A stretch of DNA of 43,135 nucleotides from a virus: positions 1-43,135 of the IMG/VR virus record IMGVR_UViG_3300037246_003316; one strand, 5' to 3'. The position numbers were made by a program, and so were the translations under genes. The notes under the pieces were generated by a model, which was not told the DNA's origin, did no database searches, and saw nothing but the letters and a program-made list of their open reading frames with translations. Positions within the stretch are counted from its first letter, which is position 1. Each line of letters begins with the position of its first letter. Shown here in pieces: positions 39,216 through 43,135 of this stretch.

Positions 39216-39575
39216 TTATAGATCAACTCTACGATTCATCCCGCCGCATTCAATGCAAATATTTGCATCGTCATTCCGGTGAATAGGGCTTTTGCACTGA
39301 GCGCATTTAAGATGTTCGCCGGCAATAAATGTCGGCCACCATGTCGAATTCGTTGGGTACCAATAATCTTTTGTATGACCTTGTTCCCCGGCATCCCATA
39401 GAATAAATTGAACTTCACCGGTCAGCTTGTTTCTTCTGTGAGTTCTACAGGTAGCTTGTCCAGCCATAGCCCCTGCGGTGCCGTATTCCCAGACAGGGGT
39501 TTTTAATAGTGTTTTGGATTTAATCATTAGTATGATTTTCCTCAGCCAGTTTCCAAAGATATCAATTGTTGCCAT
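39216..39575 (-). CDS. Zinc-ribbon protein, 119 aa, internal start of the fused frame
   Basis: ATG 39575 is preceded by AAAGGAG. The product starts ATIDIFGNWLRKIILMIKSK and ends with a zinc ribbon CAQCKSPIHRNDDANICIEC, two CxxC pairs. The middle (VQFILWDAGEQGHTKDYWYP, TNSTWWPTFIAGEHLK) is aromatic-rich. Nucleic-acid or protein binding is possible, but no family is recognised. Confidence 0.6.
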   Translation of the reverse strand: MATIDIFGNWLRKIILMIKSKTLLKTPVWEYGTAGAMAGQATCRTHRRNKLTGEVQFILWDAGEQGHTKDYWYPTNSTWWPTFIAGEHLKCAQCKSPIHRNDDANICIECGGMNRRVDL

Positions 39576-40142
39576 CAGTCTTGTTCTCCTTTTTTTATGT
39601 AAATATGATTCAGGTTTCGTTGCTAGCAAAACTTTTTGCCCTTGTATTTCTGAAAAACATTTCCAGCCTTTGTCTGTTAGTTCTTTGGTGCAAACTTCTT
39701 CGCGGTGCTGAATAGGTTGCCAGTTTCTGTCTGCAAACAGGCGATAATTCCATACATCATGCAAGACGCCTGCCCTGGAAGATGCGGACTCGACCCAGAG
39801 TAGCCGGGAATCAAAGCTATAGAATAGATCAACAAGCTCCATGGCTATTCTCTTATTCTGAGGAAGAAGACTTTTCCCGTTCGCTGTCCTGAAGGACAGG
39901 CTTAGATGATAGCAACGTTCATAGTCTGGATTCTTAAGCCATCCGCCCGTGTGATTCCCCACGTCCCGTGTGAAGATAATGCGAACACCCAGGTTGTCAA
40001 TAATTATGTCCCATGTGAATGGTGCCAGGGCCCTTGCGTCTGCGCCGCCGTAATATACGCTTTCTTTGCTTGCCCTGCGTTTTATCATCTTGACTGATTT
40101 TGCTAATCTTTCTTTGCGTATTTGTGCTTTGTAGTTACTCAT
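39216..40142 (-). CDS. Two early proteins apparently fused in frame at an A7 run
   Basis: One open frame of 308 codons from ATG 40142 (AAGGGG upstream). Residues up to about 187 (YKAQIRKERLAKSVKMIKRR...VLHDVWNYRLFADRNWQP, IQHREEVCTKELTDKGWKCF) look like one protein. The next part has its own AAAGGAG ribosome site and ATG at 39575. Removing one A from the run at 39596-39590 would end the first protein with TGA overlapping that ATG, a normal phage junction. The fusion is therefore probably recent, or resolved by slippage. No function recognised for the first part. Confidence 0.55.
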   Translation of the reverse strand: MSNYKAQIRKERLAKSVKMIKRRASKESVYYGGADARALAPFTWDIIIDNLGVRIIFTRDVGNHTGGWLKNPDYERCYHLSLSFRTANGKSLLPQNKRIAMELVDLFYSFDSRLLWVESASSRAGVLHDVWNYRLFADRNWQPIQHREEVCTKELTDKGWKCFSEIQGQKVLLATKPESYLHKKRRTRLMATIDIFGNWLRKIILMIKSKTLLKTPVWEYGTAGAMAGQATCRTHRRNKLTGEVQFILWDAGEQGHTKDYWYPTNSTWWPTFIAGEHLKCAQCKSPIHRNDDANICIECGGMNRRVDL

Positions 40143-40158
40143 TATCAAGCCCCTTTTA

Positions 40159-40389
40159 TTATTCTGATTCTTTTCTTATTCCGCTGGCACCCCAAAGTGC
40201 AGCAATTTGTTCAATGAGCCCAGGGCGACCTCTCTTGTCTATCTTGAAGGATGTATCACCTCTTTTCACTTCAACCAATTCGTATCGACCGCTTTTAATA
40301 GTTATTTGTTTGTCATCTTCAAAAGTGATGAGCGTGGTGGTGCTGCAGCCGGTGAGTAGAAGACAAAAGGTCAGGATAAAAAGTTTCAT
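40159..40389 (-). CDS. Small lipoprotein, 76 aa
   Basis: Signal KLFILTFCLLLTGCSTTT has a lipobox LTGC at residue 15, so the mature protein is a diacylglyceryl-cysteine lipoprotein. The mature chain (DDKQITIKSGRYELVEVKRG) is beta-rich and basic. It overlaps the upstream gene by four bases. It could be an outer-membrane spanin part (Rz1-like) or a superinfection-exclusion lipoprotein; it lacks the Pro-rich composition typical of Rz1. Confidence 0.7.
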   Translation of the reverse strand: MKLFILTFCLLLTGCSTTTLITFEDDKQITIKSGRYELVEVKRGDTSFKIDKRGRPGLIEQIAALWGASGIRKESE

Positions 40390-41267
40390 ATGCTTTCACC
40401 CTGTTTAAATTCTATAACCCACAGCCATGGATTGTGTTCCCATCCCATCCCACTTTTACCGTTGATGGATTCCCATAGGGTGAAAAAACTATTCTTCGCC
40501 CTGTTTTCTGGATGGCCTTTGCACAGAGAATTTTGCAGATAGTTTTTGTACCAGAGATGCGATCCGTCCCATTCTCTATAAACACCTTCAGCATCTGCAT
40601 CATGTTCACTTATATCCTGTAGCCGTTCAATGCGGATATTGATAATTTCAAGAACAGTGCGACAGGCCCATCGTGGCATATGAATTGATGGTTTCCATTT
40701 CATTCCATCTTCATCATCGCCCAGTATCGTGTCGGGTTCACTTGCTTTATATCTAGGGCATTCAAAATATTTGGTTTCAAAATCATCTGGTTCTGGCCAC
40801 CGAACCGGGCCCATAGGATTGTCGGGCTTTTGATATATGTCTTGATATCCATTATTAGATTCGATGGCAAATGTTTCCCGCACCCACAGACCATCACCTT
40901 TCTGACCAAAAGGGCATGATACTTTCACGCCTTTGATCTCATCACTTTCGAAACAGGCTTGACCAGTATCATCGAAGCCAATGAAGCGCCACATCTCAGG
41001 GGCAATATTAATGGCATCCAAGCCTTTGGTTCGCCGCGTTTGTGTTTTTCTGCCGCAATATTTCGCCTGCACCATTTCTGTTTTGTTGATTTCTTTCCAT
41101 GGAAGCCACTGCCGGCCAGTCACGTGAAGGAATTGTTCAGGTCCTTCATTGAAATCATCTCTCTTTCTGAACTTGGTCAGGGTGCCGTCTACCTTTTTCC
41201 TGTAATAAGGATCATGCGGCCCTTCGTGAATCATCCCGGTTTCTTTTAGAACTTCATGTGCTTTCAT
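40386..41267 (-). CDS. ASCH/PUA-like phage protein, 293 aa
   Basis: GQKGDGLWVRETFAIE, KWKPSIHMPRWACRTVLEIINI then RIERLQDISEHDADAEGVYR, and WESINGKSGMGWEHNPWLWVIEFKQ form a pattern seen in many phage proteins of the ASCH/PUA-like type, with RNA or modified-base binding suggested. An N-terminal extension carries KYCGRKTQTRRTKGLD. AAGGGGAAA lies upstream. A terminator separates it from the regulator genes, so it may have its own promoter or be attenuated. Confidence 0.7.
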   Translation of the reverse strand: MKAHEVLKETGMIHEGPHDPYYRKKVDGTLTKFRKRDDFNEGPEQFLHVTGRQWLPWKEINKTEMVQAKYCGRKTQTRRTKGLDAINIAPEMWRFIGFDDTGQACFESDEIKGVKVSCPFGQKGDGLWVRETFAIESNNGYQDIYQKPDNPMGPVRWPEPDDFETKYFECPRYKASEPDTILGDDEDGMKWKPSIHMPRWACRTVLEIINIRIERLQDISEHDADAEGVYREWDGSHLWYKNYLQNSLCKGHPENRAKNSFFTLWESINGKSGMGWEHNPWLWVIEFKQGESI

Positions 41268-41298
41268 AGATTTCCCCTTTTTTTATTGGTTTAAAAAT

Positions 41299-41320
41299 TG
41301 CCCCCGCTTCCGCAGGGGCT
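41299..41320 (-). terminator. Hairpin terminator/attenuator in the leftward operon
   Basis: On the minus strand GCCCC-TGC..GC-GGGGC (stem arms at 41319-41315 and 41304-41300) is followed by AATTTTTAA. It lies between the regulator pair and the downstream early genes and could limit transcription to the repressor region. Confidence 0.6.
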
Positions 41321-41348
41321 ATATAAAGGAGGGCAAGAGCCCGAAAGA

Positions 41349-41777
41349 TCAAACGTGTTTATGTAAACTATAAAAGGCAATCTGTCTACCGCAGCCTGTT
41401 TTTGCACCGTTCTTTTTGCAACGGATATCAAATTGATTATCCTTCAAATCTCTGACAGCCTGGGGGATATTTGTGATGCCTGTCAGGTGTTGCAATTGAA
41501 GAGGGGAAAATATACCGCCACGGGAAATGACTTTCAGAAGTCTTTGCAGTCTGACGGAATCTTTCAAGGCAGGTGTTTTTCTACTGCTTTTCTTCTGGTC
41601 TTTATTTTTGCCCAAACGATAGATGTGTTGATCGTGAAGCTTCTTGCAATTTCTTATTTTTGCAGCACAATGTTTTTGCCCTGGACGTGGATTCTCTATT
41701 TTTGCTTGACACCAGTCACAGTTGATAGTTTTTTTGCTGCTAGTGGCATTTATGGGGGCTTCAGTGTTGTTTTCCAT
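41349..41777 (-). CDS. DNA-binding protein with zinc knuckle and winged helix, 142 aa
   Basis: The N-terminal CDWCQAKIENPRPGQKHC pattern with further cysteines suggests a zinc site. The C-terminal RLLKVISRGGIFSPLQLQHL then TGITNIPQAVRDLKDNQFDI is a winged-helix module ending GRQIAFYSLH, a pattern found in small phage regulators. The start is three bases after the repressor stop, so the two form one operon. Regulation of lysogeny or of early genes is inferred. Confidence 0.65.
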   Translation of the reverse strand: MENNTEAPINATSSKKTINCDWCQAKIENPRPGQKHCAAKIRNCKKLHDQHIYRLGKNKDQKKSSRKTPALKDSVRLQRLLKVISRGGIFSPLQLQHLTGITNIPQAVRDLKDNQFDIRCKKNGAKTGCGRQIAFYSLHKHV

Positions 41778-41780
41778 GGC

Positions 41781-42011
41781 TTATCCTTTGCGCTTTATGA
41801 AGGTTTCAATCTTATATCCCAAAGCTTTTGCGATTGGCTTTAATGTTTCTATCTTGAAGGTACTTTTATGGTTACCACTTTCCAGATTGCATATAGTTCG
41901 CTCAGTTACGTTTGCCCGATTAGCAAGTTCCCGCTGCGTCATCTTCTTTTTTTCCCGTGCCTCTTTGAATATGCCGGCAAGTTGTTCCTTTTTCTGTATA
42001 TCGATTTTCAT
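41781..42011 (-). CDS. XRE-family repressor (CI-like), 76 aa
   Basis: ATG 42011 with GGAGGC upstream; the longer frame from 42176 would read through the promoter and is rejected. Residues 10-65 are a classical HTH (IFKEAREKKKMTQRELANRA, NVTERTICNLESGNHKSTFK), with no protease domain. It is divergently placed from the cassette array and its promoter carries a palindrome, as expected of an autoregulated lysogeny repressor. Absence of a LexA-like domain means induction is not by simple self-cleavage. Confidence 0.85.
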   Translation of the reverse strand: MKIDIQKKEQLAGIFKEAREKKKMTQRELANRANVTERTICNLESGNHKSTFKIETLKPIAKALGYKIETFIKRKG

Positions 42012-42039
42012 TGTGCCTCCGTCAAGTGATTCTGATATG

Positions 42040-42109
42040 AATATAATTGTAACGGAAGAGAAAGTCAAGAACTTTTTTTCTTGACTTTGGATTTGAATGG
42101 GATTAAGCT
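42040..42109. promoter_or_regulatory. Divergent promoters sharing an 11+11 bp operator
   Basis: Leftward promoter: TTGACT (42068-42063), 17 bases, TATATT (42045-42040), for the repressor. Rightward: TTGACT (42081-42086), 17 bases, TAAGCT (42104-42109), weaker, pointing into the cassette array. Both -35 boxes lie in the arms of the inverted repeat AAAGTCAAGAA (42061-42071) / TTCTTGACTTT (42078-42088). One bound dimer could control both directions. Confidence 0.7.
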
Positions 42110-42125
42110 TGTTCTTAAGATGAAC

Positions 42126-42213
42126 AGATAACGACCAGCTAAGGGGCTTAAACGAACGCAGTGAGAGAAAGTCCAAGGAATAAAATGACTGACCTTGAGC
42201 GCATGGTTAGGCT
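42126..42213 (-). other. attC site at the distal end of the array
   Basis: On the minus strand: AGCCTAAC, CATGCGCTCAAGG, body, AAGCCCCTTAGCTGGTC, GTTATCT. Nearly identical in body to the sites at 2279 and 42681. The right core GTTAGGCT (42206-42213) pairs perfectly with AGCCTAAC at 42681-42688. The crossover core departs in sequence from its relatives, as expected where it joins phage DNA. Confidence 0.85.
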
Positions 42214-42228
42214 GATTTAAGGGGTTTT

Positions 42229-42687
42229 ATGAAAAAGAATGATGATTTAAGAACACCAGCTTATGTATATGAAGCACTCGGACGGATTGATCTGGATCCA
42301 TGCGCTGGAGAAAAGACAAATATCGGGACAATCAATTACGCCTTGGAACGCAATGAGGATGGTTTATCTTTGGAATGGAATGGATTTGTTTTCTGCAATC
42401 CCCCTTTTTCTGAAAAGAAACCGTGGATCAAAAACATGATCCGTCATGGGAACGGGATCCTTTTGTTGCCGGAAAGGGGGAGTGCGCCGTGGTTCGGGCC
42501 TCTTGCTGAAACTTCAGGGAGATATTTTGTTATGGGGAAGAAGATAAATTTTGAAGGGGGCAGCAGTTCAAATCCTACTGGGAACATCCTGTTTCCATTT
42601 GGAGATGAAGCAGTTAGTAGGATACGCCACAGCGGCCTGCCTGGACATTTCAACAATGTTGAATGGTTTGTACCAAGGAAAGCCTAA
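42229..42687 (+). CDS. Phage N6-adenine DNA methyltransferase (Dam family)
   Basis: 152 aa, the usual size of phage Dam-type methyltransferases. Motif IDLDPCAGEKTN (20-31) starts the cofactor region, and catalytic motif CNPPFSEKKPW (NPPF at 57-60) is intact; LLLPERGSAPWFG follows. It methylates adenine in DNA, protecting phage DNA or altering regulation. AAGGGG lies upstream. It forms a single-gene cassette bounded by GTTAGGCT and AGCCTAAC. A methyltransferase as a cassette is a plausible selectable cargo. Confidence 0.88.
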   Translation: MKKNDDLRTPAYVYEALGRIDLDPCAGEKTNIGTINYALERNEDGLSLEWNGFVFCNPPFSEKKPWIKNMIRHGNGILLLPERGSAPWFGPLAETSGRYFVMGKKINFEGGSSSNPTGNILFPFGDEAVSRIRHSGLPGHFNNVEWFVPRKA

Positions 42688-42770
42688 CGCCCAAGCTAAG
42701 GGGCTTGAGCGAACGCAGTGAGAGAAAGTCCAAGGAATGAAATGACTGACCTTGAGCGCATGGTTAGGCA
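42681..42770 (-). other. attC site (complete, about 88 bp)
   Basis: Minus strand: TGCCTAAC, CATGCGCTCAAGG, body, CCCCTTAGCTTGGGC, GTTAGGCT. The segment TTAGCTTGGGCGTTAGGC is the canonical L'-core motif. The right core GTTAGGCA (42763-42770) pairs perfectly with TGCCTAAC at 43033-43040. Confidence 0.9.
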
Positions 42771-42784
42771 AAAAGGAGGTTGAA

Positions 42785-43039
42785 TTGGAACGATTTAAAA
42801 TATACAAATGCAGAATTAAATTAAGACTCACATATAATGGACAACCTTTGAAAGAGAAAGTGAAACAACTTGACGGGAAAATATTTGATTTGGAATGTAT
42901 GTGGCAGTGTGAAGAGGGCGAAAGATACCCCGGTGAGTATGCTATGGGGCCGAGAGACAATGAGGAAGCACGAGAGGCATTTATGAAAGCTGATATCGGA
43001 TGGATGGCTTCTGGTGATATGGAAATATTAGATGCCTAA
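42785..43039 (+). CDS. Hypothetical cassette protein, 84 aa, TTG start
   Basis: TTG 42785 lies five bases after GGAGG. The in-frame ATG at 42752 is inside the attC and rejected. The product ERFKIYKCRIKLRLTYNGQP then KEKVKQLDGKIFDLECMWQC is beta-rich with three cysteines, followed by EGERYPGEYAMGPRDNEEAR and GWMASGDMEIL. It resembles small uncharacterised phage proteins. The stop is in TGCCTAAC. Confidence 0.6.
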   Translation: MERFKIYKCRIKLRLTYNGQPLKEKVKQLDGKIFDLECMWQCEEGERYPGEYAMGPRDNEEAREAFMKADIGWMASGDMEILDA

Positions 43040-43135
43040 CGGCATTATCAGGGGCTTTGCCTAAAGGTGATGGCGCAAATAGAAATTGGAATTCGTAAGG
43101 GAAAGTCCCTTGCATAAATTTGTTATAATTTGAGG
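43033..43135 (-). other. attC site, second copy of the site at 2601 (runs to the contig end)
   Basis: Core TGCCTAAC (43033-43040) is followed by the same attC as 2605-2703, identical for 99 bases to the last base of the window. Here it follows a different gene than at 2601, showing that the attC travelled with the gene downstream of it (on the plus strand), not with the one upstream. Confidence 0.85.

Larger units (their letters stand above)
42126..43135 (-). mobile_element. Distal part of the integron cassette array
   Basis: Two complete cassettes and part of a third, delimited by attC sites at 42126, 42681 and 43033. With circular closure this continues at position 1. In canonical integron order this is the far end of the array; the attC at 42126 is its last site, abutting the repressor promoter region. 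Confidence 0.8.

Noticed and set aside
42126-43135. Reading the cassettes as ordinary plus-strand cassettes (gene followed by its attC)
   Set aside because: That reading leaves the cassette next to intI without an attC, puts GGGC-GTTAGGC on the wrong side and conflicts with the boundaries of the duplicated block.

Overview
The window looks like the almost complete genome of a tailed temperate phage of a Gram-negative host. It has a lambda-type head module joined to a Mu-type contractile tail module, and it carries a small integron at the place where an early operon would sit. Lipobox and signal-peptide proteins and an M15 endolysin fit a Gram-negative host. I cannot name the genus. The last 99 bases repeat positions 2605-2703 and the first 86 bases repeat 2867-2952. 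Both ends therefore lie inside a second copy of one 348-bp block, and a circle of about 43.3 kb would close if the missing 163 bases of that copy were supplied.

Layout. (1) 42126-43135 plus 1-3922 is a gene-cassette array of about twelve small genes separated by attC sites. It abuts an integron integrase gene (intI, 3923-4941) that carries a frameshift. The attC sites read canonically on the minus strand and lie in the normal geometry relative to intI and attI, yet every cassette gene lies on the plus strand. The genes are therefore inverted relative to their attC sites and run in the same direction as intI and the rest of the phage. (2) 4938-7684 holds a Cys-rich protein, a strong promoter centred on a perfect 32-bp palindrome, an ATP-dependent DNA ligase, a cluster of about ten DnaA-box-like 9-mers beside an AT-rich hairpin (probable replication origin), and two genes of uncertain role. 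(3) 7685-12562 is packaging and portal (Nu1-like, GpA-like TerL, connector-like small proteins, gpB-like portal). (4) 12575-17405 is a cargo and lysis block set unusually between portal and protease: exported proteins, a LamG-like protein, a holin-like protein, an M15 endolysin and a remnant of a gp6-type connector. (5) 17464-22053 is the head: S49 protease with a nested scaffold, decoration protein, capsid and joining proteins. (6) 22072-34697 is the contractile tail: sheath, tube, chaperone with a probable -2 frameshift, tape measure, DNA-circulation protein, hub, spike, wedge proteins and fibre. (7) 34762-35742 is a DUF2235 hydrolase, closed by a bidirectional terminator.

The minus strand from 42011 down to 35800 is one leftward block. 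It runs from a CI-like XRE repressor through a DNA-binding protein, an ASCH-like protein, a lipoprotein, small unknowns and a DUF5131 protein split by an A AAA AAG slip site to a C5 cytosine methyltransferase. The repressor promoter and a putative divergent rightward promoter share one 11+11 bp inverted repeat (42061-42088). My reading is that this is the lysogeny switch and that its rightward arm transcribes the cassette array, so that integron cassettes serve as the early operon. Cassette contents (Lar-like restriction alleviation, phage Dam-type methyltransferase, XRE regulator, DUF1737, small Cys-rich proteins) fit early anti-host functions. IntI is the only site-specific recombinase I can find.
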